DNA of 50,129 bases from Desulfobacula sp. (lineage in GTDB: Bacteria; Desulfobacterota; Desulfobacteria; Desulfobacterales; Desulfobacteraceae). Numbering within the stretch: the stretch's first letter is position 1; each line of letters begins with the position of its first letter. Below the pieces are notes generated by a model, which was given only the letters and a program-made list of their open reading frames with translations, had not been told where the DNA came from and ran no database searches. Below, piece by piece: positions 12,849 through 22,793 of this stretch. The DNA lies in the NCBI GenBank assembly GCA_013792075.1, contig VMSR01000001.1, positions 1 to 50,129 on the forward strand, in the 5' to 3' direction. The position numbers were made by a program, and so were the translations under genes.

Positions 12849-13014
12849 CTCTTGGCTCCCTGCAAATTTGACAGAAAAACCTCTGTATGGTATTTATAGC
12901 CACCATCTTTGAATAACCTTTGGTTTTTATTTTTGAAAGGCCTGTCCGTTAATACCGAAGTGTGGACCCTCCGTGTGCGCAGAAAATTTGAAGACTATAC
13001 TACTAGGAGCTGCC

Positions 13015-14526
13015 ATGAAATTTGCAAACTATCTTACCGAAAATTTTTATGATGAAATGTTCGATGAAAATGATTCTCCCCGGCCCGGTGCTGAGCTGTT
13101 AATAAAAAAAATCGAGTCCCTGCCGGAAAACGATCTTCTGCTCAAACAAAAAGCGGCTGAGACAGCCCTGCTTCAGATGGGCAACACCTTCGCCGTCTAT
13201 GGCAGTGAGGAAGGAACGGAAAAAATCCTTCCTTTTGATATCCTTCCCCGGATTATAGACAATAAAGAGTGGCTTGAAATCGAAGCCGGGCTCAAACAAA
13301 GAATTTATGCCCTGAACCTGTTTATCCATGATGTATACCACGATAAAAAAATTTTAAAGGACAAGGTGGTTCCCGAAGACTTGATCCTGTCTTGCGCTAC
13401 CTACAGAAAGCAGTGTGAAGGACTGATGCCGCCTGAAAAAATCTGGTGTCATGTGACCGGGACGGATCTGATCCGTGACCGGGACGGGCGATTCTATGTG
13501 CTTGAAGACAATATGAGATGCCCTTCGGGTGTGTCCTATGTCCTTGAAAACCGGCAGGTCTTGAAACGAACCTTTCCCAATGTGTTTGCCGACTCCAATG
13601 TCCGGCCGGTGGATGAATACCCCAACAAGCTCTTGGCGGCCCTTGAAAATCTGGTCCCGGCAAGTGTGTCAAACCCCAAAATAGGCGTGCTGACCCCGGG
13701 CATGTACAATTCGGCCTATTTTGAACATTCGTTTCTGGCACAGCAGATGGGGGTTGAACTGGTGGAGGGCCAGGATCTTGTGGTTTCTGACGGCTTTGTC
13801 TACATGCGGACCACCAAGGGGCTTCAGCGGATAGATGTGATCTACCGCAGGCTGGATGATGATTTTATCGACCCCAAAGCCTTCAGGTCTGATTCAATGC
13901 TGGGAATCCCCGGTATCATGGATGTTTACCGGGCCGGCAAGGTGGCCATGGCCAATGCACCGGGCACCGGAATTGCCGATGACAAGGCGGTGTATGCTTA
14001 TGTTCCCAAGATCATCAAATATTATATGGATGAAGATCCCATTCTTCCCAATGTTCCCACCTTTATCTGCCGCGATGACAAAGACAGGGCCCATGTGCTT
14101 GCAAACCTGGACAAATTGGTGGTCAAGGCGGCCAATGAATCCGGCGGCTATGGAATGATGATCGGTCCCCATGCCAGTGTAAAAGAACGGCAGGAATTTG
14201 CAGAACGCATTCAGAAGAACCCCAGAAACTATATTGCCCAGCCCACCATTGCCCTGTCCCGGGTTCCCACCATCGTGGACACTCACTTTGAGGGGCGTCA
14301 TGTTGATTTGCGGCCCTATATTCTGTATGGCGAAGAAATTTTTGTACTTCCCGGCGGCCTGACCCGGGTGGCCTTAAAAAAAGGGTCCCTGGTGGTGAAC
14401 TCCTCCCAGGGCGGCGGGACCAAGGATACCTGGGTCATTGGCAGTGACAAAAAGGACAACCCAGTTCCGTCTCAATCTCAATCGCAGTCGACGTCTACAG
14501 ACCCCACAGAAGACATAAGGAGGTAA
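13015..14526 (+). CDS. Circularly permuted ATP-grasp protein (DUF404/DUF407 type)
   Basis: A 503-residue protein of the circularly permuted type-2 ATP-grasp family, predicted carboxylate-amine ligases. Family motifs in order are DNMRCPSGVSYVLENR (near 175), LTPGMYNSAYFEHSFLA (near 235), YRRLDDDFIDP, the nucleotide-binding lysine and glycine loop in VVKAANESGGYGM (near 380), and RPYILYGEEIFVLPGGLTR with QGGGTKDTW near the C-terminus. The tail is low-complexity (SQSQSQS). The start at 13015 is preferred to a GTG at 12973 because of TAGGAG upstream. It is the first gene of a five-gene cluster and lies two bases before the alpha-E gene. Iyer and Aravind proposed that such clusters make or remove peptide modifications. 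The substrate is unknown. Confidence 0.88.
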   Translation: MKFANYLTENFYDEMFDENDSPRPGAELLIKKIESLPENDLLLKQKAAETALLQMGNTFAVYGSEEGTEKILPFDILPRIIDNKEWLEIEAGLKQRIYALNLFIHDVYHDKKILKDKVVPEDLILSCATYRKQCEGLMPPEKIWCHVTGTDLIRDRDGRFYVLEDNMRCPSGVSYVLENRQVLKRTFPNVFADSNVRPVDEYPNKLLAALENLVPASVSNPKIGVLTPGMYNSAYFEHSFLAQQMGVELVEGQDLVVSDGFVYMRTTKGLQRIDVIYRRLDDDFIDPKAFRSDSMLGIPGIMDVYRAGKVAMANAPGTGIADDKAVYAYVPKIIKYYMDEDPILPNVPTFICRDDKDRAHVLANLDKLVVKAANESGGYGMMIGPHASVKERQEFAERIQKNPRNYIAQPTIALSRVPTIVDTHFEGRHVDLRPYILYGEEIFVLPGGLTRVALKKGSLVVNSSQGGGTKDTWVIGSDKKDNPVPSQSQSQSTSTDPTEDIRR

Positions 14527-14528
14527 CC

Positions 14529-15506
14529 ATGCTTAGCCGCGTTGCAAACTCAATCTACTGGATGACCCGCTACATTGAGCGTGCTGAAAATATTGCAAGG
14601 TTTATCAGTGTAAATCTCAATCTCACCCTGGATTTTTCCATTCAACCTGATTTTAAATGGTCCCCCATCATTATGGCCACGGGAGATCATCTTTTGTTTG
14701 AAAAAAAATATGGCAAAGACTATTCTTCCCGGAACGTGATCCATTTCCTTGCCCTGGATCAGGACTATTCAAATTCCATCATCTCCTGCCTGAGGGCTGC
14801 CCGGGAGAATGCAAGATCGGTGAGGGAGATCATTTCTTCTGAAATGTGGGAACAGGTGAACCGCTATTATCTTGAACTCAAGGATGCAACCATCACCGAC
14901 CTTGCCGGCCGAAACCCCCATAAATTTTTTAAGATCATCACCATGCGGGGCCACATGTTTACGGGCCTTTTGTATACGACCATGTCCCATGGAGAGGCGT
15001 TCCAGTTTGCCCTGGCAGGGCTTTTACTGGAGAGAGCCGACAAAACTTCACGGATTCTGGATGTCAAATACTTCATGCTGCTGCCCAATGCAGGAGATGT
15101 CAACACGCCCTACGATTCCATCCAGTGGGCCGCCGTCCTGAAGTCTGCCTCAGGTCTTGAAATGTACCGGAAACGGTTTCACAGGATTATCCCCAAACAG
15201 GTGTGTGATTTTCTGATCTTTGACGGTGAATTTCCCCGATCAATCCGCTATTGCCTGAAAAAAGCGGAAAAAGCCCTGCACAATATTTCAGGAACCCAGG
15301 TGGATTCGGTATCCAACAAGGCTGAAAAAAGCCTGGGACGATTGTGTGCAGACCTGGATTATTCCGACATTGAAGAGATCATCAACCAGGGGATGCACGA
15401 GTACCTTGATGCCCTCCAGGTCAAAATAAACACCGTGGGCAATGATATCCATGATGCATTTTTTAAAGCGATCCCATCGGAAACTGTCGCCGAGACGGCT
15501 CAGTAA
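14529..15506 (+). CDS. Alpha-E domain protein (DUF403)
   Basis: A 325-residue, almost fully helical protein of the alpha-E family. The N-terminal signature MLSRVANSIYWMTRYIERAE, with its R-YIERAEN motif, is diagnostic. A second conserved stretch, FQFALAGLLLERADKTSRILDVKY, is near 160-183. Its biochemical role is not established; it almost always travels with circularly permuted ATP-grasp ligases and transglutaminase-like proteins. AGGAGG lies just upstream of the start, two bases after the ATP-grasp stop, so the two proteins are probably made in equal amounts and may form a complex. The same domain recurs fused at the C-terminus of the 18967-21612 protein. Confidence 0.9.
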   Translation: MLSRVANSIYWMTRYIERAENIARFISVNLNLTLDFSIQPDFKWSPIIMATGDHLLFEKKYGKDYSSRNVIHFLALDQDYSNSIISCLRAARENARSVREIISSEMWEQVNRYYLELKDATITDLAGRNPHKFFKIITMRGHMFTGLLYTTMSHGEAFQFALAGLLLERADKTSRILDVKYFMLLPNAGDVNTPYDSIQWAAVLKSASGLEMYRKRFHRIIPKQVCDFLIFDGEFPRSIRYCLKKAEKALHNISGTQVDSVSNKAEKSLGRLCADLDYSDIEEIINQGMHEYLDALQVKINTVGNDIHDAFFKAIPSETVAETAQ

Positions 15507-15601
15507 CCCAAGACCCTTCAGGCAGGATCGGCAAACAACACGGATAGAAGCAAGCGTATCCGGCAGTTAACCCCTTTTTTAAGAAAATTGGAGACCCTTT
15601 T

Positions 15602-18600
15602 ATGTCCATTCAAGTGGCATTGACCCATAAGACAGACTATCAATATGACCGGAAAATTCAGCTGGGGGCTCAGGTTGTCAGACTGCGGCCGGCACCCCAC
15701 TGCCGAACCCCCATTTTAAGCTATTCCCAGATGATCCAGCCGGAAGGGCATTTTATCAACTGGCAGCAGGATCCTTTCAGCAATCATCTGGCCCGCCTGC
15801 AATTTCCTGAAAAAACCGATCATTTTTCCATTGTTGTGGATCTGGTTGCCGAGATGGTCATTATCAATCCCTTTGATTTTTTTCTTGAACCCTGGGCTGA
15901 AAAATTTCCCTTTGTTTATACGCCGGAACTGGCAAAGGACCTCAAGCCTTTTCTGGAAACAGACGCGCCAGGGAAAAAACTGAAAGAATACCTGGCCGGT
16001 ATTGACAAAAGTTCTGTAAACACCAATGATTTTCTGGTCATGATCAATCAGGACTTGGAAAAGCTGATCGACTATAAGATCCGCATGGAACCCAATGTAC
16101 AGACCAGTGAGGAAACCCTTTTAAAGCGCAGTGGTTCCTGCAGGGACTCGGCCTGGCTGCTGGTACAGATCCTGCGCCATATGGGGCTTGCCGCACGCTT
16201 TGTCTCAGGATACCTGGTCCAGCTGGCACCGGATGTCAAATCCCTGGAAGGTCCCAGTGGACCTGAAAAAGATTTTACCGATCTCCACGCCTGGGCAGAG
16301 GTGTTTCTTCCCGGAGCCGGCTGGATCGGCCTGGATGCAACATCGGGTCTTCTGGCGGGGGAGGGCCATATCCCCCTGGCCTGCACCCCGGACCCGAGAA
16401 GTGCCGCACCGGTCACCGGCGGTTTGGAAAAATGCGAGGTTGCCTTTGCCCACACCATGGACATCCGCAGGATACACGAAGACCCCCGGTCCACAAAACC
16501 CTACCCCCAAGAGATCTGGACACGGATCGAAGCGCTGGGACACCGGGTGGATGAAGACATCGTTAAAGAAAACATTACCCTGACCATGGGCGGTGAACCC
16601 ACCTTTGTTTCGGCAAAGGATATGGAGGGGGCAGAGTGGAATATTGAGGCCGTGGGCCCCACCAAAAAAGAGTTGTCCATGGAGCTGCTTAAAAAACTTC
16701 AGGCAAAATGGGCACCCGGCAGCCTGATGCATTTTGGGCAGGGCAAGTGGTATCCCGGGGAATCTCTTCCCAGATGGGCGCTAAGCTGTTTCTGGAAAAA
16801 GGACGGCACGCCGCTATGGACCGATGACCAACTGATTGCCGATGAAACAAAAAATTACGGGTTTGATGCCCCACACGCCCAAAAATTCTTGACCGCGGTC
16901 ACCCAGATTCTTGGGGTGAATGCCGACTATATCATGCCGGCCCATGAAGATATCTTTTACTGGCTGCTAAAGGAACAGCGGCTGCCGGTCAATGTGGCAC
17001 CCGAAGATTCAAAACTGAAAAATCCCGAAGACCGGGCGCGCATGGCCCAGGTGTTTGAAAAGGGCCTGGGACAGGTCACAGGTTATGTACTTCCCTTGCA
17101 GAAAGGGTCCTGGAAAAGCGGCCCGTGGTATTTGAAAAGCAATGCGCTGTTCCTTGTCCCCGGGGATTCTCCCATGGGGTTGCGCCTGCCCCTGGATTCC
17201 CTGCCATGGGTGAGGCCCGAGGATGAGACAATAGTGGTTGAAGAAGATCCCATGGGCAAGCAAAAACCATGGCCGGATCCCTTGACCTCCACAGATGACA
17301 TGGCAAAGAACACGGCGCTGCAAAAAGAGAAAAAAGGTCAGAATCACCTGGAAGGAAGCCCCGAAGAGCAGTTGAACAGCGCTATTGTAAAACAGCCCCA
17401 GCCGTTTCCAGATCCCCGCCCGGTCACAGGCGAATCTGCGGGCTGGGTGATCCGGACCGCGCTGTGTATCCAGCCCAGGAACGGCAGGCTTTATGTGTTT
17501 ATGCCGCCCATGGAAAGTGCAGCAGATTATTTTGAACTGATCACAGCGGTGGAAAAAGCAGCCCAAATCACAGAATTTCCGGTGATCATCGAAGGGTATA
17601 CCCCGCCCTTTGACCATCGAATCAACCGCTTGAGCATCACCCCGGACCCCGGTGTCATGGAGGTCAATATTCATCCGGCCCGCACCTGGGAACAGATGGT
17701 TCAAACCACGACAGATCTGTATGAAGCCGCAAGACTGACAGGACTTGGTACGGAAAAATTTATGCTGGACGGACGCCACAGCGGTACGGGAGGGGGCAAT
17801 CACATCGTCATGGGAGGGCCCAGCCCCGGTGAAAGTCCATGGCTCAAACGGCCGGATCTGCTCAAAAGTTTTCTGGGGTTCTGGAACAATCATCCCTCCT
17901 TGTCTTTTTTATTTTCCGGCCTGTTTGTCGGACCCACCAGCCAGGCACCCAGAATTGATGAGGCCCGCCATGATGCTTTAAACGAACTTGAGATCGCATT
18001 TGAGCAGATTCAGACCCCTTCAGAGATGGCCTGTCCTCCCTGGCTGGTGGACCGGCTTTTCCGGCATCTGCTCACCGACCTTACCGGGAACACCCACAGG
18101 GCGGAATTTTGTATCGACAAATTGTATTCTCCGGATTCTGCAACAGGCAGGCTGGGTCTGGTGGAGTTCCGATCCTTTGAAATGCCGCCCCATGCCCAGA
18201 TGAGCCTTGCCCAGCAATTGCTCCTGAGGATCTGCATGGTCTCTTTCTGGAAAAAACCCTATGAAGAAAAACTGGTTCGCTGGGGCACCTCCCTCCATGA
18301 CCGATTTATGCTGCCCCATCATGTGTGGCAGGATTTTTGTGACGTTCTTGATTTTTTTAACCCGGAATACCCCATGAAACCAGCGTATTTTCATCCCCAT
18401 TTTGAATTCAGGTTCCCCTTTGTGGGGCAAGTGGTCCATGCCGGAATGGAAATGGAACTGCGGACGGCCATAGAACCCTGGCATGTGCTGGGTGAAGAAC
18501 CCGGTGGAGGTGTAACAGCACGGTATGTGGACTCGTCCCTGGAAAGAATGCAGGTGCGAATGAAACACATGACCGATTCCCGGTATATGATTTTATGCAA

Positions 18601-18958
18601 TGGACGGGCGCTTCCCCTGCAGCCCACACAGGTTAAGGGAGAATTTGTTGCCGGTGTCAGATATCGGGCCTGGCAGCCCCCGTCCTGTCTGCACCCGACC
18701 ATCGGCATCCATGCCCCCCTGATATTTGATATTGTGGACACCTGGAGCCATCGTTCCATCGGCGGCTGCACCTACCATGTCACCCACCCTGGAGGCCGAA
18801 ATTACGATGCCTTCCCGGTGAATTCATATGAAGCCGAAGGCAGGAGAATTTCACGGTTTTTCAGTTTCGGACATACCCCGGGGGGCCTTGATACCCTTCC
18901 TGAAAAACGGGTGAACCCTGAATTTCCCCACACGCTGGATCTGCGGAAAAAAGGGTAG
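15602..18958 (+). CDS. Transglutaminase-like protein fused to DUF2126
   Basis: A 1118-residue two-part protein. The N-terminal half (about 1-300) is a transglutaminase/papain-like hydrolase with a bacterial N-terminal domain. The triad is C180 (RSGSCRDSAWL), H229 (TDLHAWAEV) and D245 (IGLDATSG), all intact. The C-terminal half (about 315-1118) is DUF2126, with the conserved TMGGEPTFVSA, DGRHSGTGGGNHIVMGG and LVEFRSFEMPPHAQMSLA. Iyer and Aravind suggested a relation of such C-terminal regions to amidoligases; I treat that as a prediction. The combination suggests that one polypeptide cleaves or transfers an acyl group and may also ligate. No signal peptide or membrane helix is seen, so it acts in the cytoplasm. 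GGAG precedes the ATG. Confidence 0.88.
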   Translation: MSIQVALTHKTDYQYDRKIQLGAQVVRLRPAPHCRTPILSYSQMIQPEGHFINWQQDPFSNHLARLQFPEKTDHFSIVVDLVAEMVIINPFDFFLEPWAEKFPFVYTPELAKDLKPFLETDAPGKKLKEYLAGIDKSSVNTNDFLVMINQDLEKLIDYKIRMEPNVQTSEETLLKRSGSCRDSAWLLVQILRHMGLAARFVSGYLVQLAPDVKSLEGPSGPEKDFTDLHAWAEVFLPGAGWIGLDATSGLLAGEGHIPLACTPDPRSAAPVTGGLEKCEVAFAHTMDIRRIHEDPRSTKPYPQEIWTRIEALGHRVDEDIVKENITLTMGGEPTFVSAKDMEGAEWNIEAVGPTKKELSMELLKKLQAKWAPGSLMHFGQGKWYPGESLPRWALSCFWKKDGTPLWTDDQLIADETKNYGFDAPHAQKFLTAVTQILGVNADYIMPAHEDIFYWLLKEQRLPVNVAPEDSKLKNPEDRARMAQVFEKGLGQVTGYVLPLQKGSWKSGPWYLKSNALFLVPGDSPMGLRLPLDSLPWVRPEDETIVVEEDPMGKQKPWPDPLTSTDDMAKNTALQKEKKGQNHLEGSPEEQLNSAIVKQPQPFPDPRPVTGESAGWVIRTALCIQPRNGRLYVFMPPMESAADYFELITAVEKAAQITEFPVIIEGYTPPFDHRINRLSITPDPGVMEVNIHPARTWEQMVQTTTDLYEAARLTGLGTEKFMLDGRHSGTGGGNHIVMGGPSPGESPWLKRPDLLKSFLGFWNNHPSLSFLFSGLFVGPTSQAPRIDEARHDALNELEIAFEQIQTPSEMACPPWLVDRLFRHLLTDLTGNTHRAEFCIDKLYSPDSATGRLGLVEFRSFEMPPHAQMSLAQQLLLRICMVSFWKKPYEEKLVRWGTSLHDRFMLPHHVWQDFCDVLDFFNPEYPMKPAYFHPHFEFRFPFVGQVVHAGMEMELRTAIEPWHVLGEEPGGGVTARYVDSSLERMQVRMKHMTDSRYMILCNGRALPLQPTQVKGEFVAGVRYRAWQPPSCLHPTIGIHAPLIFDIVDTWSHRSIGGCTYHVTHPGGRNYDAFPVNSYEAEGRRISRFFSFGHTPGGLDTLPEKRVNPEFPHTLDLRKKG

Positions 18959-18966
18959 ACAAACAG

Positions 18967-21612
18967 ATGGCAAACAAACCCAATGAGCCTGTTTTAATTG
19001 CTGGCGCAAAAACGACTGCGAATGATCCGATTTTTACCGATATCCCGTCTGTTTTTGATCCCTGTACCGATATGCTGGCGCCTGACGGGAAGATAGCCTC
19101 CCACTGGGAGGGGCTCATCGAATACATGAACACCCTGGGGAGAAAAGAACTGGAACGGCGCTGGCAGAAAGCCAGACAGATCATGCATGAACACGGGGTG
19201 GCCTATAATATTTTCAGCGGCCAGAAAAAAATGGAGCGGCCATGGGAGCTTGATCCCATTCCCTTTCCCATTTCAATGAAGACCTGGGATTTCCTTGAAC
19301 GGGGAATCCGCCAGCGGACCCGCCTTTTAACCGCCATTTTTAGCGATATTTACGGCCCCCAGACACTGATCCGAAACTACCACCTTCCACCCGAACTTTT
19401 TTTTGCAAACCCCCGGTTCTTGCGGCAGTGCAATGACCTTTACACAGGAGTTGCATTAAAACTTCATTTTCATGCAACCGATCTGTGCCGGTTTCCGGAC
19501 AACCAGTGGCGGGTGATGTCCGACCGGACACAAGCCCCATCCGGGGCCGGTTATGCCCTGGAAAACCGGATTATCCTCTCCAGAATTCTGCCCCGGATGT
19601 TTCACTCGGGAAAGGTGCTGCGCCTGGCACCCTTTTTTAAATTTTTAAACCACGCCCTCATGACCATATCCGGACTGGAAAAACACGAACCCTTTGTGGT
19701 CATGCTATCTTCGGGTCCTTCCAGCCCCACCTATTTTGAGCATGTGTTTCTGGCCCGATATCTGGGGATTACCCTGGTGGAAAGCAGCGATCTGACCATC
19801 CGGGACGATACGGTTTTTCTAAAAACCCTTGGCGGGCTGAATCAGGTGGATGTTATTTTTCGACGGATTGAGGATCACTTTTGTGATCCTCTGGTGTTTG
19901 GCAGCAATTCCCTTATCGGGGTATCGGGCCTTGTGCAGGCCGTCCGGGCCGGCAATGTTGCGGTGAGCAATCCCTTGGGCAGCGGGGTATTGGAAACCCC
20001 AGGGCTCATCCCTTTTTTGCCGGGACTTTGCCGGCAGCTGCTGGGCGAGGATTTGATCGTCCAGGATCTGCCCACGGCCTGGTGCGGTCAAAAAGATCCG
20101 TTGAACAGGGTTCTGGCCCGCCTTGGTGATGAGAATCACCCGATGATCATTGCATCGGCCTTTGCACGGCCCCATCTTCCGGCGGTGGATACCCGCGGGT
20201 TAAGCCGGGAGGAAATAAGTGCTCTGGCAAAAAAAATACTAGCGGCCCCCTATGCCTATATCAGCCGTGACCCCATTTCACCCTGTAAGCTTCCGGTTTG
20301 GGAAGAAGGGGGCCTGGTAAATTCATATGCCGCCATCAGCATGTTTTCAAGTGCCATGACGCCGGCAGGCAACTTGGTTGATCCCGATATGCCGGATGAT
20401 ACGGTCCGGGTTATGCCCGGGGCATTAACCCGGATTTCCAGGGATCCTGCTGCCTTTTTAATCAACACCGGCAAAGAACAGGGAAGCAAAGACACCTGGT
20501 GCTTTTCCCCGGATATTGTCGATCATGTGTCGATGATTCATACCTTCACACAGCCCCTTGAAATTCACCGGGGCAGTGATCTTCCCAGCAGGGTGGCAGA
20601 CAACATGCTCTGGCTGGGTCGGTATATTGAACGCACCGAAGGAATGCTTCGGGTGGTTAGAAGCGTTCTGAACCGCATCAACAGCGAAACCCGGCTGGAT
20701 TTGATCGGAGAATTTCCATTTCTTCTGCGCATGATGGCCACACTTGACATTATTTCTCCGGCCCTTGCCCAGCCGGATGTTGCCTATAACATGCAGATCG
20801 TTGAAACACAAATTTTCAGGGCCATGTTCGGCACCGAACCCGTGGGCAGTATCCGGGGGTCCCTCAACAATGTCAAAAAGGTGGCAACAAGTGTAAGGGA
20901 CCGCCTCTCCAATGATTCCTGGCTTATTCTCGGGCGGATGGAAAATGAGCTCAACCGATTTGTTCCCCTTCGCCATAACCAGATCAGTGAGGTCCAGGAA
21001 CTCGTCGACGAGATGCTTTTGACCCTGTCTGCCTTTGCAGGGCTTGCTCAGGAGAGCATGACCCGGGGCATGGGCTGGCGTTTCATGGACATGGGGCGGC
21101 GCATAGAACGGGCCAGGTATATGATTGGTCTGCTTCAACGTCTGTTTTCATCCAAAGGCATCCCCAAAAGTCATGATCTCGAGGTACTGCTGGAGGTGGC
21201 GGACAGTACCATCACCTATCATACCCGCTATCGGACCACCTTTCACATGGACCCCATCGTGGATCTGCTGCTTTTGGACGAATTAAACCCCAGGGCTGTG
21301 GGATTCCAGATGGCGGCCTTGTTCGACCATGTGGAAACACTTCCCCGAAGTGCTCCCCGGCCATTTCGGACAAAAGAAGAGAAACGGGTCCTGGATCTGA
21401 CCACCCAGCTCCGCCTGACTGACATCGGTGACCTCATGGAAATGCCCCCGGACGGCAGCCTGCCAAAGCTTTCAGAGCTCCTGACACGGTTGAATACAGG
21501 GCTTGGGGATTTGACCGATTCCATAACCCAGCACTATTTGAGCAAGATAGAAACGGAAAAACAGCTGAAAAACCTTATGGATGACCCTGCACACCCGGCA
21601 CACTTGTTTTAA
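18967..21612 (+). CDS. Circularly permuted ATP-grasp/alpha-E fusion protein
   Basis: An 881-residue fusion. Residues about 70-500 are the permuted ATP-grasp region (DRTQAPSGAGYALENR; LSSGPSSPTYFEHVFLA; FRRIEDHFCDP; MPGALTRIS). Residues about 535-830 are an alpha-E domain (LPSRVADNMLWLGRYIERTE). It is a paralogue of the two separate proteins at 13015-15506. Where the first copy has the nucleotide lysine and Gly loop (VVKAANESGGYGM), this copy reads MIIASAFARPHLPAV. The QGGGTKDTW motif is EQGSKDTW here. It may therefore be a non-catalytic partner or use a divergent site. It starts eight bases after the DUF2126 gene with a weak ribosome site, suggesting coupling. Confidence 0.87.
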   Translation: MANKPNEPVLIAGAKTTANDPIFTDIPSVFDPCTDMLAPDGKIASHWEGLIEYMNTLGRKELERRWQKARQIMHEHGVAYNIFSGQKKMERPWELDPIPFPISMKTWDFLERGIRQRTRLLTAIFSDIYGPQTLIRNYHLPPELFFANPRFLRQCNDLYTGVALKLHFHATDLCRFPDNQWRVMSDRTQAPSGAGYALENRIILSRILPRMFHSGKVLRLAPFFKFLNHALMTISGLEKHEPFVVMLSSGPSSPTYFEHVFLARYLGITLVESSDLTIRDDTVFLKTLGGLNQVDVIFRRIEDHFCDPLVFGSNSLIGVSGLVQAVRAGNVAVSNPLGSGVLETPGLIPFLPGLCRQLLGEDLIVQDLPTAWCGQKDPLNRVLARLGDENHPMIIASAFARPHLPAVDTRGLSREEISALAKKILAAPYAYISRDPISPCKLPVWEEGGLVNSYAAISMFSSAMTPAGNLVDPDMPDDTVRVMPGALTRISRDPAAFLINTGKEQGSKDTWCFSPDIVDHVSMIHTFTQPLEIHRGSDLPSRVADNMLWLGRYIERTEGMLRVVRSVLNRINSETRLDLIGEFPFLLRMMATLDIISPALAQPDVAYNMQIVETQIFRAMFGTEPVGSIRGSLNNVKKVATSVRDRLSNDSWLILGRMENELNRFVPLRHNQISEVQELVDEMLLTLSAFAGLAQESMTRGMGWRFMDMGRRIERARYMIGLLQRLFSSKGIPKSHDLEVLLEVADSTITYHTRYRTTFHMDPIVDLLLLDELNPRAVGFQMAALFDHVETLPRSAPRPFRTKEEKRVLDLTTQLRLTDIGDLMEMPPDGSLPKLSELLTRLNTGLGDLTDSITQHYLSKIETEKQLKNLMDDPAHPAHLF

Positions 21613-21626
21613 GGAAAAAAGGCTTT

Positions 21627-22499
21627 ATGAAATATAAAATTTCACACACCACCCGATATGAATATGAAAGTTTGGCCTCCCTGTCCCACAATGAACTATT
21701 TCTGACCCCTCGAAACACAGGCGGCCAGACCTGTACATCTGAAATGATAACGCTTTTGCCTTTACCATCAAGTCTTTCCAGGCGTAAAGATTTTTTTGGT
21801 AATCGTGTCACCCATACCACCATCGACATCCCCCACACCACCCTGGAAATCAGTGCTGTCAGTGAGATTTTTCTTTCTCCGGAGCCGGTAATGCCCGCGG
21901 AGCAGACCCCTGCATGGGAACAGGCAAAAGATCGATTGTGGCGGCATGAAACCCCAGAGGACCTGGATGCGTTTCAATTTGTTTTTGCCTCTCCCATGAT
22001 CCCTGTGGCAGATCGCTATGCCCAATGGGCTCGGGATCATTTTTTGCCGGGAACGCCCATTCTTCAGGCTGCCCTTGGCTTGACACAAAAAATTTTTACA
22101 GACTTCAAATATGATCCCCAGGCGACCACCACCACCACGCCTGTGGAAACAAGCTTTGATCTCAAACGGGGGGTATGTCAGGATTTTGCCCATATTCAGA
22201 TTGCCTGCCTTCGTTCCCTGGGACTTTCCGCCCGGTATGTCAGCGGCTATCTGCATACCCAACCACCGCCGGGCAAACAAAAGCTTGTGGGGGCAGATGC
22301 CTCCCATGCATGGGTTTCCCTTTATATCCCCGGAACAGGATGGATAGACCTGGATCCGACCAATAATGTTATCCCAACAGATCAGCACCTGACCCTGGCC
22401 TGGGGAAGAGATTACACGGATGTCACACCGGTTAAGGGAACCGTTCTCGGTGGAGGACCGCATCGATTAAATGTGACTGTGGATGTAAGCACTTTCTGA
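21627..22499 (+). CDS. Transglutaminase-like cysteine hydrolase
   Basis: A 290-residue stand-alone transglutaminase-fold protein. The N-terminal beta-rich domain begins MKYKISHTTRYEYES, typical of the bacterial transglutaminase N-domain. The catalytic triad is C184 (RGVCQDFAHI), H227 (DASHAWVSLY) and D243 (WIDLDPTN). These proteins are thought to act as peptidases or amidases rather than cross-linkers. It is the last gene of the cluster, 14 bases behind the ATP-grasp/alpha-E fusion, with AAGGA upstream. It is paralogous to the N-terminal half of the DUF2126 fusion. It lies convergent to the small membrane gene at 22539; no terminator was recognised in the 39-base gap. Confidence 0.9.
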   Translation: MKYKISHTTRYEYESLASLSHNELFLTPRNTGGQTCTSEMITLLPLPSSLSRRKDFFGNRVTHTTIDIPHTTLEISAVSEIFLSPEPVMPAEQTPAWEQAKDRLWRHETPEDLDAFQFVFASPMIPVADRYAQWARDHFLPGTPILQAALGLTQKIFTDFKYDPQATTTTTPVETSFDLKRGVCQDFAHIQIACLRSLGLSARYVSGYLHTQPPPGKQKLVGADASHAWVSLYIPGTGWIDLDPTNNVIPTDQHLTLAWGRDYTDVTPVKGTVLGGGPHRLNVTVDVSTF

Positions 22500-22538
22500 T
22501 GTTTCTTGGGAACCTGGAATACCTGTCTTACGTCCCTA

Positions 22539-22772
22539 TCAATTATCTTTCAGAACCGTCTCAAGATATTGTTCCGATTCAATGACCTGTTCGACATCTG
22601 TATAATAATAGCTGCTGGGATTAATCCCGCTTTCATCCAAGGATAAGGACATGTGATTCAGGGGCTCAAAGGAACGGGTAACCCATGGAAGCAGAACATA
22701 GACAAAAGCAAGCGTGAGACCAAATACGAGAATAAACCGGGTGATTCGCTCCGTTAAACTTTTTTCTATCAT
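22539..22772 (-). CDS. Small single-pass membrane protein next to the YeiH-like exporter
   Basis: A 77-residue protein with one hydrophobic helix at about residues 12-30 (RFILVFGLTLAFVYVLLPWV) and a polar, acidic C-terminal half. No family recognised. The start at 22772 is chosen because AAGGA lies about nine bases upstream; an earlier in-frame start at 22829 would overlap the intergenic hairpin. It follows the exporter gene by 68 bases on the same strand, with a hairpin between. It could be an accessory subunit of the exporter; that is inference from position only. Confidence 0.6.
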   Translation of the reverse strand: MIEKSLTERITRFILVFGLTLAFVYVLLPWVTRSFEPLNHMSLSLDESGINPSSYYYTDVEQVIESEQYLETVLKDN

Positions 22773-22793
22773 CAGTTCCAATCCTTTTTTAAG

